Shown piece by piece: positions 43,700 through 52,324 of a stretch of 64,000 nt of DNA; position 1 is the first letter of the stretch, and the number at the start of each line of letters is the position of its first letter. This stretch comes from Nitrosarchaeum sp. Lineage in GTDB: Archaea; Thermoproteota; Nitrososphaeria; Nitrososphaerales; Nitrosopumilaceae. The position numbers and the translations under genes are program-made. The stretch covers positions 1-64,000 of the forward strand of contig NZ_JAILWF010000004.1 in the NCBI RefSeq assembly GCF_025699065.1, in the 5' to 3' direction. The notes under the pieces were generated by a model. The model did no database searches. It had not been told where the DNA came from and saw only the letters and a program-made list of their open reading frames with translations.

Positions 43700-45085
43700 T
43701 TAATTAGAAATCAAGTTTTTAGGAAAATAGTTTCTAGATATTAAAACAACCGTCAACAACATAGAAAATAAGATAATAGTTGCAATTGTTCCAAATTCAG
43801 GAGCAACAACAATTCCAAAAGATGTTTCTTGACCAGTGTTCCTAATATTTTCAAATTTAATTATAGTAGGACCTGTTTGATCTTCTGAAAATGTATACTT
43901 TTCAAATTCGCCTCCAACCTGTGCAACTCCAGAGGATTTATAGATCTCCTGACCATTCTGTAAAATTACAAAAGTATAAGCAGAGTTACGTATTGGTTCT
44001 CCAGTTTTACCATCTCTAATTGTAAAGATAAAATTTGTATTTTGTCCGGGCATTATTTCTATTGGATCCCATGAAAGATTTACTTGAAAGTCTTCACTTT
44101 TTGTAAACGCAGTTAATGGAAATCCAGGATTTTCCGATTTAGTAAGTGTAAAAACAATTGAATTAGGTAAAGGATCTCCAGATTTTTCTAATTGGTTCTT
44201 TAGAAATCTAAGATGATCCTGCAACAATACAAAATGAACTATTCTCTCATCTTCTACTGAATAATCGTCAACTGTAACAGATGCTTTAAACAACTCTATG
44301 CCATTAGCTGTACCAGTATAACTTGGAGAGAAAAATTCTGAGAAATTCTTAGGAAAATGTACTTCCTCATGAACCACTGGAACATGAGACATTTTTTTTT
44401 CACTCCAATCAAAAGGCATCTCAAACGTTATTTTCTGAGCAATAGGATCATATTGAAAATTGGAGATATTATCAAAATATGATTTTATTTTAAACTCGAT
44501 ATCCTGATTTTCAGCATCTTTTTGTAGAAAATTAGTTGTATCCACTATAGTCAAATCTGCATTGTAAACACCAGAATTTTCAATAATATTTGTAGGCTCA
44601 TCTATTGTTCTTACTTCTATTTCAAAATTGTATAATCCACCTGAATCAAATAGTGGACCAGAGATCACTATTGGATTTTCTTTTGTTCCATGCCATGCAC
44701 CTAATAGAGAATCTTGTTCTCCATGAATCATAACTTCATCATCTTGTGTAGGATTAATTTTGATTGTAAGAACTCCATCAGGTGTAAAAAAATAATTTCT
44801 AAATATCATTTTGTTTTCATGAAATAAGCCAATTAGAAGAGTAACATTTTTTGCCTGTTCCTTTGCTTCGGTTTCAGTTACAGTGATAGTAATTTGTTTT
44901 TCACCAGTTGGTTCAAAGAACATTGGAGTTTCAACTGAGATTGAAATTTTCTTACCCTCTACATCAATAGATGAAATGGTATCTATTCCAAATCCATGTC
45001 CATAAACACTAGAGATAGGAATTAGTAAAGAGATTGTTAATGCAAAAATTCCAAATTTCGATAATGACAGAATTATTTTGTTCAT
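43700..45085 (-). CDS. Secreted GHG-type protein with PEFG-CTERM anchor (paralog C)
   Basis: A 461-residue paralog of the proteins at 31878 and 33736. The signal peptide ends SSVYG, then His30 (HGFGIDTISSIDVEGKK). Core motifs SGPLFDSGGLYNFEIEV, SYFDNISNFQYD and VVHEEVHFPKNF match the paralogs. Instead of W-rich modules it ends with a PEFG-CTERM signal (VAPEFGTIATIILFSMLLTVVLISRNYF). The same outer domain is thus kept on the cell in two different ways. Confidence 0.8.
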   Translation of the reverse strand: MNKIILSLSKFGIFALTISLLIPISSVYGHGFGIDTISSIDVEGKKISISVETPMFFEPTGEKQITITVTETEAKEQAKNVTLLIGLFHENKMIFRNYFFTPDGVLTIKINPTQDDEVMIHGEQDSLLGAWHGTKENPIVISGPLFDSGGLYNFEIEVRTIDEPTNIIENSGVYNADLTIVDTTNFLQKDAENQDIEFKIKSYFDNISNFQYDPIAQKITFEMPFDWSEKKMSHVPVVHEEVHFPKNFSEFFSPSYTGTANGIELFKASVTVDDYSVEDERIVHFVLLQDHLRFLKNQLEKSGDPLPNSIVFTLTKSENPGFPLTAFTKSEDFQVNLSWDPIEIMPGQNTNFIFTIRDGKTGEPIRNSAYTFVILQNGQEIYKSSGVAQVGGEFEKYTFSEDQTGPTIIKFENIRNTGQETSFGIVVAPEFGTIATIILFSMLLTVVLISRNYFPKNLISN

Positions 45086-45091
45086 GTTGGG

Positions 45092-45802
45092 TTATTTTAC
45101 TGTGAGTAATTCTTTAACTCTCTGAATTAAATCATCCATATTATTTGCTTCTAATATTGGTTGTAATTCATGTGGATCTTTAGCACCAATAGCTGATAAC
45201 GAGTAAACATAATCAATTGTAGGCATTTCTGTTGTAAGATAATATTTTTCTAAAACATGATCAAGTGAATGAGGTTCGACAATTTGTGGTAATGCTTGGT
45301 GAATAATTTTATTTTTCCACATTGCTACTAGTTTTTCCCATATGTCTAAAGATATGTTATCATCAATTTCAGGAATTAATTCAACTTCAGCACGAATGTA
45401 CATTTTTTGTTCTGTTCCCAATTTTTCATGTATTTCTGAAATATTTCTATGACCTTCTACAGAATATGGATCATAGTTTGGAGGCTGTGGAAAAGAGGGT
45501 GGAATTATTTTATTAATTTTAAATTTATTGCGCCCAATGGTCTCGATGTGTAATTGCATCCCATCTAATTCAACATCTTCACATTTAGTTATCTTTGCAA
45601 TAGTACCAACTGATTTTGGTGCAGTCCAACCACTAATTGAGTTATTTGTATCAATAAGACATACACCAAATTGACCATCGCCTATCATACAATCATCAAC
45701 TAACTGCTTGTATCTAGGCTCAAAAATTCTTAGAGGTAATTCCTGTCTAGGAAACAATACTAAATCTAAAGGAAAGATAGGTAGAATTTTTGTTTCTGTC
45801 AA
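45092..45802 (-). CDS. LON substrate-binding-domain protein
   Basis: A 236-residue stand-alone LON N-terminal domain. It has the typical start LPIFPLDLVLFPRQELPLRIFEPRYKQLVDDCMIGDGQFGVCLID and a helical C-terminal half. No ATPase or protease domain is present. The function of such stand-alone LON proteins is not established; protein binding is presumed. Confidence 0.9.
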   Translation of the reverse strand: MTETKILPIFPLDLVLFPRQELPLRIFEPRYKQLVDDCMIGDGQFGVCLIDTNNSISGWTAPKSVGTIAKITKCEDVELDGMQLHIETIGRNKFKINKIIPPSFPQPPNYDPYSVEGHRNISEIHEKLGTEQKMYIRAEVELIPEIDDNISLDIWEKLVAMWKNKIIHQALPQIVEPHSLDHVLEKYYLTTEMPTIDYVYSLSAIGAKDPHELQPILEANNMDDLIQRVKELLTVK

Positions 45803-45876
45803 ACTGTTGTTATTTAGTATGACTCTAGATATATGGAATGCGCAATCAATTTTAATTATAAAATAGATTTTAAAAT

Positions 45877-46806
45877 TTAGAAGCCGTTTTCGTTGAGAAT
45901 TAATCCAAGTAATGCAGCTCTTGTATGTTTTCCATATTCAGCCTGTTCAAAATATTTTGCGTTTTTTGTATTATCAACATCAGTTGATATTTCATCTAGT
46001 CTAGGTAACGGATGTAAAATAATAGAATCATCTTTCATTTTTTGCAATAAATCCAATCCTACAACATAGCTTCCCTTTACTTTGAGATATTCTTCCTCAT
46101 CTGGAAATCTCTCTTTTTGAATTCGTGTTACATATAGAACATCAAGATCATCTATGTAATCTTCAATTTTAGTAGATTCAGTAAAAGACAATTTCTTTTT
46201 TATTTCATAGATTGAATCTGATCTAATTCGTAATGATTCAGGGGAAATTAAATGGACATCAACATCATAATTTCCAAGTCCATGTAAGAGAGAATAAACT
46301 GTTCTTCCATATTTTAGATCACCGATAATTCCTATTTTTAGACCGTCAATTTTTTTCTTCTCTTTTCTTATCGTAAACAGATCTTGTATTGCTTGTGTAG
46401 GATGTTCTTCAGTTCCACTACCTGCATTGATAACAGGTTTTGAAGAAACTTCAGCTGCAAACCTACTAGAGCCGTCAAGAGGATGTCTAAGTACAAGTAC
46501 ATCAGAATAATTTGACATTATTTTCACAGTATCTGCAAGGCTCTCACCTTTTTTGGTAGATGATGATGAGATATCAGAAATTCCCAAAGAATTACCGCCA
46601 ACTGAGGCCATAGCAGCATCAAAACTAAGACGAGTTCTAGTACTGGGCTCATAAAAGAGGTAGCCTAAGCCATTTCCTTTACAAATTTCCCTTCTTTCTA
46701 TCGGGCTAAGTTTTATAATTTTATCAGTGGATGCAAAGATTTGTTCGAGTTGAACCTTGTTAAAGTCCTTGATTGAAATTATGTCTTTTTGGTAGAACTC
46801 GTTCAT
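45877..46806 (-). CDS. pyrB: Aspartate carbamoyltransferase catalytic subunit
   Basis: A 309-residue ATCase that makes carbamoyl-aspartate for pyrimidines. It has the carbamoyl-phosphate motif STRTRLSFD (~55), HPLDGSSRF, GSGTEEHPTQAIQDLFT and HPLPRLDEI. The gene diverges from pyrI rather than preceding it in an operon, with facing promoters in the short gap. Confidence 0.97.
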   Translation of the reverse strand: MNEFYQKDIISIKDFNKVQLEQIFASTDKIIKLSPIERREICKGNGLGYLFYEPSTRTRLSFDAAMASVGGNSLGISDISSSSTKKGESLADTVKIMSNYSDVLVLRHPLDGSSRFAAEVSSKPVINAGSGTEEHPTQAIQDLFTIRKEKKKIDGLKIGIIGDLKYGRTVYSLLHGLGNYDVDVHLISPESLRIRSDSIYEIKKKLSFTESTKIEDYIDDLDVLYVTRIQKERFPDEEEYLKVKGSYVVGLDLLQKMKDDSIILHPLPRLDEISTDVDNTKNAKYFEQAEYGKHTRAALLGLILNENGF

Positions 46807-46847
46807 TCTTTCAATGATATATACAGGTGACTATACAAAGTATTCTG
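46807..46847. promoter_or_regulatory. Overlapping divergent pyrB/pyrI promoters
   Basis: For pyrI, GATATATACAGG ends about 24 nt before ATG 46848. For pyrB, the minus strand has TGTATAG about 26-32 nt before ATG 46806. Both starts look leaderless and the two TATA boxes lie within about 20 bp of each other, so binding at one may limit the other. Confidence 0.5.
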
Positions 46848-47309
46848 ATGCAAGAGTCCGAACTTATGGTTCGACGAATCAAGGAGGGTACAGTGTTGGA
46901 CCATATTGATGAGGGTAAAGGCCTTCAGGTACTTAGTGCTTTAAGAATAGATGGCAAAGATGGAAGTCTCATTACTATTGCTCTAAACGTACCCAGTGGA
47001 AAATTTAAGAAAAAAGACATAATCAAAGTCGAGAATAAATTTCTAAAAGATGATGATACAAACAAGTTGGCAGTGATTGCACCTAAAGCAACAATAAACA
47101 TAATCAAAGACTACAAACTAATTGAAAAGAGAAGAGTGGCACTTCCAAATGAAATTAATAGAATTTTTCGTTGTTCAAATCCAGATTGCATCAGTAATAG
47201 TACTGAGCATATTGAATCAGTGATGGATGTAATTGACAAAGAAGGAAGAGTACTCAAATGCAGATACTGTTCAAGAGTATTAGATGTTAACAAACTGAAA
47301 TATAATTAA
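46848..47309 (+). CDS. pyrI: Aspartate carbamoyltransferase regulatory subunit
   Basis: A ~153-residue ATCase regulatory chain. It has an allosteric domain (MVRRIKEGTVLDHIDEGKGLQVL) and a zinc domain with Cys in FRCSNPDC and CRYC (four zinc Cys). It binds nucleotides and links catalytic trimers. I chose ATG 46848 because of the TATA spacing; an in-frame GTG at 46827 would put the start inside the promoter. Confidence 0.94.
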   Translation: MQESELMVRRIKEGTVLDHIDEGKGLQVLSALRIDGKDGSLITIALNVPSGKFKKKDIIKVENKFLKDDDTNKLAVIAPKATINIIKDYKLIEKRRVALPNEINRIFRCSNPDCISNSTEHIESVMDVIDKEGRVLKCRYCSRVLDVNKLKYN

Positions 47310-47342
47310 ATTAAAAATTTGAAAAAGATGGTACTACTGGGT

Positions 47343-47651
47343 TTATTGTCCCAGGATGATGAACATCATGACTATACCGTAGATTGCGATTGATTCAACC
47401 ATACCTACGAAAATGAATACTTTTGACTGCAATGCTGGGTTTTCACTAATTACTGCAAGACCTGCTGCGCCAACTTGACCCAAACCGATACCTGCTCCAG
47501 CTGCTGCTAAGCCAAAGGCTAAACCTGCACCTAGAAGTTTCATCGAGTCTGCACTACCTGCTGCGGATTCTTCCTGTGCATAAGCAATTCCAGTCAATCC
47601 AGTTGCAGATATTGCAATTGTTGCCAAAAGTAGCAATACGATAGATTTCAT
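47343..47651 (-). CDS. atpK: A-type ATP synthase subunit K (c-ring proteolipid)
   Basis: A 102-residue proteolipid. An N-terminal signal-like segment (IVLLLLATIAISATGLTGIAYAQ) precedes two membrane helices rich in Gly/Ala (LLGAGLAFGLAAAGAGIGLGQVGAAGLAV) and the second helix with ion-binding Glu in FVGMVESIAIYGIV. It forms the rotor ring. It has its own promoter although it ends the ATPase run. Confidence 0.95.
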   Translation of the reverse strand: MKSIVLLLLATIAISATGLTGIAYAQEESAAGSADSMKLLGAGLAFGLAAAGAGIGLGQVGAAGLAVISENPALQSKVFIFVGMVESIAIYGIVMMFIILGQ

Positions 47652-47675
47652 TTATGTACCGACTCTTCTAGTTCC

Positions 47676-47685
47676 ATATTTAAAT
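47676..47685 (-). promoter_or_regulatory. TATA-like box for atpK alone
   Basis: The minus strand reads ATTTAAATAT, about 25 nt before ATG 47651. A separate leaderless promoter would let the c-ring subunit be made in excess over the other subunits. Confidence 0.55.
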
Positions 47686-47702
47686 CATGATGATGTTTAA
47701 AA

Positions 47703-47834
47703 CTAAATTTGATCGAGTGTTTTCTTTTTGAATGATGCTAAATCATTTTTGATTGATTTAACAAAATTATCATGATCTTGTTCTAAAACCTTTTTTGAAT
47801 TTTCAACTAATTTTTTAATTTCTTCTTTTGCCAT
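47703..47834 (-). CDS. 43-aa charged helical protein coupled to atpD
   Basis: ATG 47834 to TAG 47703. The product begins MAKEEIKKLVENSKKVLEQD and continues as a single amphipathic, Lys-rich helix ending FKKKTLDQI. The stop of atpD and this start overlap as TAATG, so translation is coupled. No known ATPase subunit is this short. It may be an accessory stalk or assembly factor (inference). Confidence 0.65.
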   Translation of the reverse strand: MAKEEIKKLVENSKKVLEQDHDNFVKSIKNDLASFKKKTLDQI

Positions 47835-48466
47835 TATTTCCTACTCACCATCTTTGCTTTCACTTTTTTTAACTTTGCGAATTCTTCTCTTTCTCTCTCT
47901 TCAAGAGTAGCAAGAATAAATCGTATTTTTTGTTGATATTGAGGGATAATGACATTTTCCAAAGCATTTAGTAGTTTTTGAGTTTTTTCAAGGGCCTTTG
48001 CAAGACTAAAAATAGAATTTTCATATTCTGCTGCTTTGCAAATTTTTGGAAGTAACTCTTTGATTTGTTTTGCTGCTCGATCTATAGATGAGTTGGTATC
48101 AGCAAATCCATAAGGCATTAATTTTGTATCCTTCTCAGTTACTGTAAGGGCAGGAATTTTTACATCTACAACTCTACGTACATGAACATCAACTTGCATT
48201 ACAGGTGGTGTAGATTCAGCAACAGAGTCTACCGTATTTGTTCCTAATGCAAGATACGCTTCATTAACTGATTTGTAAATATCTTGTAATGGATCCCAAA
48301 TCCCACCTCTTGCTTTTGAGGCTTCTTCAATCATTTCTTCAATATTTTTTAAAAGAACTTTACGTTTATCATCTAAGATCTTCTGAACCATTGTGGCAAC
48401 TTGACTAGATTTTTTATATTTTAGAAGTTCGATTTTTGTTGCAGCTACATTTTGTCCAAATGACAT
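47834..48466 (-). CDS. atpD: A-type ATP synthase subunit D (central stalk)
   Basis: A 210-residue rotor shaft subunit. It has long N- and C-terminal coiled-coil helices (ATKIELLKYKKSSQVATMVQKILDDKRKVLLKNIEEM; VIIPQYQQKIRFILATLEEREREEFAKLKKVKAKM) typical of subunit D. It follows atpB by four bases. Confidence 0.95.
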   Translation of the reverse strand: MSFGQNVAATKIELLKYKKSSQVATMVQKILDDKRKVLLKNIEEMIEEASKARGGIWDPLQDIYKSVNEAYLALGTNTVDSVAESTPPVMQVDVHVRRVVDVKIPALTVTEKDTKLMPYGFADTNSSIDRAAKQIKELLPKICKAAEYENSIFSLAKALEKTQKLLNALENVIIPQYQQKIRFILATLEEREREEFAKLKKVKAKMVSRK

Positions 48467-48470
48467 GCTG

Positions 48471-49856
48471 TTAGTTTTCCTGATAGTATTGATCTATGTA
48501 TTTGTCTTTGATTTTAGTAATTTCGTTCTTTGGAAGTTTTGAAACGATTTTCCATAGTAAAGTTAGAGTTTCTTCTATTGTTCTATTTTCATCAGTTGCT
48601 TGTGAAAGAAATTCTTTTTCAAAGACATCGCCTACATCCATGTATTTCAAATCGATTTCTGTTAATCCTGCTTTACCTACAATTCCAGCTAGTGCTCTTA
48701 CTTCTTGTGCTCTAGAATATGCATCATAAACTTGATTGGAAACTTCTCCATGATCTGCCCTTGTACTTCCTTCACCGATTCCATCTTTCATCAATCTACT
48801 AAGACTCATCAAAATGTTGATTGGAGGATAAACACCTTGTCTGAACAAATCTCTTCCAAGTACAACTTGGCCCTCTGTGATATATCCAGTAAGATCAGGG
48901 ATTGGATGTGTAATGTCATCTGAAGGCATTGATAAAATTGGAACTTGGGTTACACTGCCTTTTCTACCATTTAATTTTCCTGCTCTTTCATAAATTGTTG
49001 AAAGATCAGTATAGAGATAACCTGGATAACCTTTTCTGCCTGGAACTTCCTCTCTTGCTGCACTAATTTCTCTTAATGCTTCTGCATAATTTGTCATATC
49101 AGTTAGGATTACAAGAACATGCATTCCAAGATCAAATGCTAGATATTCTGCTACAGTTAATGCTACTCTTGGAGTGATAATTCTTTCAATAGCCGGATCA
49201 TCTGCTGTGTTTAAAAATAGAACACTTCTTTTTAGGGCACCAGACTCTTCAAGACTTCTTCTAAAATATTCTGCCTCACTGTATTGCACACCAATTGCTG
49301 CAAATACTACTGCAAAGTCATCTTTTGTACCAACAACACTTGCTTGTCTTGCAATTTGTGCTGCAAGAATGTTATGGGACATACCAGAGCCAGAAAATAT
49401 TGGTAATTTTTGTCCTCTTACAAGAGTAATCATTCCATCAATTACAGAAACACCAGTTTGAATGAAGTCTTTTGGATATTCACGTTGTTCTGGATTCATT
49501 GGTTCTCCGTTGATATCAATAAATTTATCAGCAATTGGATCTGGGAGTCCATCTTTTGGTCTACCTAGTCCATCAAATACTCTGCCAAGTACCTCTTTTG
49601 ATACTGGCATTTCCATTAGTTTACCAACAAATTTTGCACTGGTACCAGAAATAGATAATCCAGTAGTTCCCTCAAATACCTGAACTATTGCTTTACCATT
49701 TCCAACTTCAAGAACTTTACCTAATCTTCTTTCACCTTCTTTAGTTTCAATTTCTACAAGTTCATCAAATGCTGCATTTTCAACATCATCAACAACTACC
49801 AATGGACCTTTGATTTCAGCAATCTTGCTGTATTGAACTCCACCTTTAGCTGTCAA
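48471..49856 (-). CDS. atpB: A-type ATP synthase subunit B (regulatory nucleotide-binding)
   Basis: A 461-residue non-catalytic hexamer subunit. Where subunit A has a P-loop it has [19 protein letters not shown], as expected for [44 protein letters not shown] is the conserved nucleotide-site region. The start overlaps the subunit A stop by four bases. Confidence 0.97.
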   Translation of the reverse strand: MTAKGGVQYSKIAEIKGPLVVVDDVENAAFDELVEIETKEGERRLGKVLEVGNGKAIVQVFEGTTGLSISGTSAKFVGKLMEMPVSKEVLGRVFDGLGRPKDGLPDPIADKFIDINGEPMNPEQREYPKDFIQTGVSVIDGMITLVRGQKLPIFSGSGMSHNILAAQIARQASVVGTKDDFAVVFAAIGVQYSEAEYFRRSLEESGALKRSVLFLNTADDPAIERIITPRVALTVAEYLAFDLGMHVLVILTDMTNYAEALREISAAREEVPGRKGYPGYLYTDLSTIYERAGKLNGRKGSVTQVPILSMPSDDITHPIPDLTGYITEGQVVLGRDLFRQGVYPPINILMSLSRLMKDGIGEGSTRADHGEVSNQVYDAYSRAQEVRALAGIVGKAGLTEIDLKYMDVGDVFEKEFLSQATDENRTIEETLTLLWKIVSKLPKNEITKIKDKYIDQYYQEN

Positions 49857-51631
49857 TTCGAAACTTTCACTCCTGTAATAGATTTGAATTGTTCTTTCAT
49901 ATCAATATCTAATTGATCAAGTTTAGGAATTTCATCGTCTTTGATATCCATTCTTGCTTTAAGCAATGTAGGAATTATTGTCATTGCACGAATGTCAGCT
50001 AATGATGCACCTTCTTTAAGTGCTTGTTGACCTCGTTTGTAAAATTCTACTGATAATTTTAATAATTTGTATTGCTTTTGAGGACTGCAATAGGTATCAA
50101 CATCATCAAATGAGTTTTGTTGTAATAGACCAATCTTTAACATTCTTGCAACTTCAAGAATTAGTTTTTCTTCATCAGGTAATGCTTCAGGACCTAAGAG
50201 TCTAACAATTTCTTTTAGTGTATCCTCTCTTTGCAATACACCATAAGCTTCACTTCTTAGTGATAACCAATCACTATTGATATTCTCACCCCACCACTTT
50301 GCAATATCTCCAAGATAACCAGAATAGCTGTTCATCCAGTTAATTGATGGATAGTGTCTAGAGTAAGCAAGTTTTGCATCTAAAGCCCAAAATGTTTTGA
50401 TAAATCTCATGGTATGTGTTGTCACAGGTTCAGTGAAATCTCCACCTGATGGTGAAACTGCTCCAACTAATGTAACAGATCCGTCACGATTAGGACTGCC
50501 GACTGCTTTAACACGTCCTGCTCTTTCATAAAATTCTGCTAATCTTGATGCAAGATATGATGGATATCCTTCTTCTGCAGGCATCTCTTCTAATCTTCCA
50601 CTCATCTCTCTTAGTGATTCTGCCCATCTACTAGTAGAATCAGCTACAAGTACGACGTCATAACCCATATCTCTATAATATTCTGCAATTGTTACACCAG
50701 TGTAGATACTTGCTTCTCTTGCAGCTACTGGCATGTTACTTGTGTTTGCAACCAAAACTGTTCTGTCCATAAGTGGTTTGCCACTACGTGGATCTTTAAG
50801 ATGTGGAAATTCAACTAGTACTTCAGTCATTTCGTTTCCTCTTTCACCACATCCGATGTAAACTACAACTTGTGAATCAGCCCATTTTGCAATCTGATGT
50901 AATGTAACAGTTTTTCCTGTTCCAAATGCTCCTGGGATAGAACCAGTTCCTCCTTTAGCAATTGGGAAGAATGTATCAATTACACGTTGTCCGGTAAGAA
51001 GTGGAACTGTTGGATCATATCGGGTATGATATGGACGTGGTTTTCTAACAGGCCATCTGTGATACATTTTAAGTTGAATTTTTTGTCCATCTTTTTCAGT
51101 TGTAGCTAATACAGTTTCTAAATTATAATCTCCTTCACTTACCATGTTTGAGATCTTTCCGCCAGGATGATCTGGTGGAACCATAATAGAATGAAGAATA
51201 AGATCAGTTTCTTGAACAGTTCCAAGAACATTTCCTGCAGCAACTTCATCACCGTTACTAACAGATGGAACAAAGTGGAATTTCTTTACCATATCAACTG
51301 GTGTGGTAGTAATACCTCTACCAATGAATGAACCAGAAGCTTTTGATAATTCTTTTAATGGTCTTTGAATTCCATCGTAGATTTGTCCAATAATACCTGG
51401 ACCTAATAAAACGCTAAGTGGGTTTCCTGTACCAACTACAGGTTCGCCTGGTTTTAATCCACTTGTTGACTCGTAAACTTGAATAAATGCAACATCGCCA
51501 GTTAGACGAATAACTTCACCAACTAATTTTGAGTTACCAACAACTACAGTTTCATACATTTTGGCATCAGACATTCCATCGGCCTTTACTGCAGGACCAC
51601 TGACCCAAACAATTCTACCTTGAGCTGCCAT
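49853..51631 (-). CDS. atpA: A-type ATP synthase subunit A (catalytic)
   Basis: A 592-residue catalytic subunit with P-loop [10 protein letters not shown] (~235), the bulge domain typical of A/V-type enzymes (~110-190), and [42 protein letters not shown]. No intein is present. It starts two bases after subunit E ends. Confidence 0.98.
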   Translation of the reverse strand: MAAQGRIVWVSGPAVKADGMSDAKMYETVVVGNSKLVGEVIRLTGDVAFIQVYESTSGLKPGEPVVGTGNPLSVLLGPGIIGQIYDGIQRPLKELSKASGSFIGRGITTTPVDMVKKFHFVPSVSNGDEVAAGNVLGTVQETDLILHSIMVPPDHPGGKISNMVSEGDYNLETVLATTEKDGQKIQLKMYHRWPVRKPRPYHTRYDPTVPLLTGQRVIDTFFPIAKGGTGSIPGAFGTGKTVTLHQIAKWADSQVVVYIGCGERGNEMTEVLVEFPHLKDPRSGKPLMDRTVLVANTSNMPVAAREASIYTGVTIAEYYRDMGYDVVLVADSTSRWAESLREMSGRLEEMPAEEGYPSYLASRLAEFYERAGRVKAVGSPNRDGSVTLVGAVSPSGGDFTEPVTTHTMRFIKTFWALDAKLAYSRHYPSINWMNSYSGYLGDIAKWWGENINSDWLSLRSEAYGVLQREDTLKEIVRLLGPEALPDEEKLILEVARMLKIGLLQQNSFDDVDTYCSPQKQYKLLKLSVEFYKRGQQALKEGASLADIRAMTIIPTLLKARMDIKDDEIPKLDQLDIDMKEQFKSITGVKVSN

Positions 51632-51632
51632 A

Positions 51633-52232
51633 CTAATTACCTACTCCGAATTTTGTGGCAATTTCTTTCCTTATTAAAGGCTTCATACGCTGTATTCTTG
51701 CATCAATAGTATTATCAAATTTCATTCCGCCATCTTTTGATTTTACTGTAATACCTCCCATACAGGTAATTGGTTCTGGAGATAATTCTGCGCCAGAATA
51801 TTTGGATAATAAAGATTGGACTATGTTTTTGTCTTTAGAATTTGTTGAAATTACAACTTTGGTTGTACCTAAAATTGCAGTTGCTTCATCCAATAAAGTT
51901 GTCATTAATTTAGAATAATCATCATTACGATTTGTATTTGAAATTTGTTCAATTGCTTTTGTAAATACATCATCTACTGCTTTTTCCAATGCCAAAAGTC
52001 TGTTATTTCTGGCTTCAAGATCGGAGCTTCCAATAAGCTGTTTTTCTATTTTATCTGCCTCTTTTTTGCCATCTGAGACGATTTTATCATATTCTCGCTC
52101 CAGTTTAGGAATAGAATCATCAAGGGTTTGATTAGATTCAGTTAGGGCAGATCGAATATTTGACAAAACATCTTTCTCGGTTTTTGTAAGTATTTTGTCG
52201 ATTGTTTGTTCTAATGCAGAATTAGATCCCAA
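51633..52232 (-). CDS. atpE: A-type ATP synthase subunit E (peripheral stalk)
   Basis: A 199-residue subunit with a long N-terminal helix (~5-85; [40 protein letters not shown]) that pairs with subunit H, and a globular C-terminus with [38 protein letters not shown]. It leads the E-A-B-D run. Confidence 0.93.
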   Translation of the reverse strand: MGSNSALEQTIDKILTKTEKDVLSNIRSALTESNQTLDDSIPKLEREYDKIVSDGKKEADKIEKQLIGSSDLEARNNRLLALEKAVDDVFTKAIEQISNTNRNDDYSKLMTTLLDEATAILGTTKVVISTNSKDKNIVQSLLSKYSGAELSPEPITCMGGITVKSKDGGMKFDNTIDARIQRMKPLIRKEIATKFGVGN

Positions 52233-52324
52233 TGTGACGCGTTAATTCATAATAGATTTTAATGTTTGGGAAAAAGGGCAATTTTGGAAAGATATTAAAC
52301 TAAATAAAATTACACAGGAATGTC

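Noticed and set aside
29704-45085. Recently transferred genomic island
   Set aside because: No integrase, tRNA-end repeat or IS element was seen, base composition looks like the rest, and the genes fit the expected copper/surface biology of the host.
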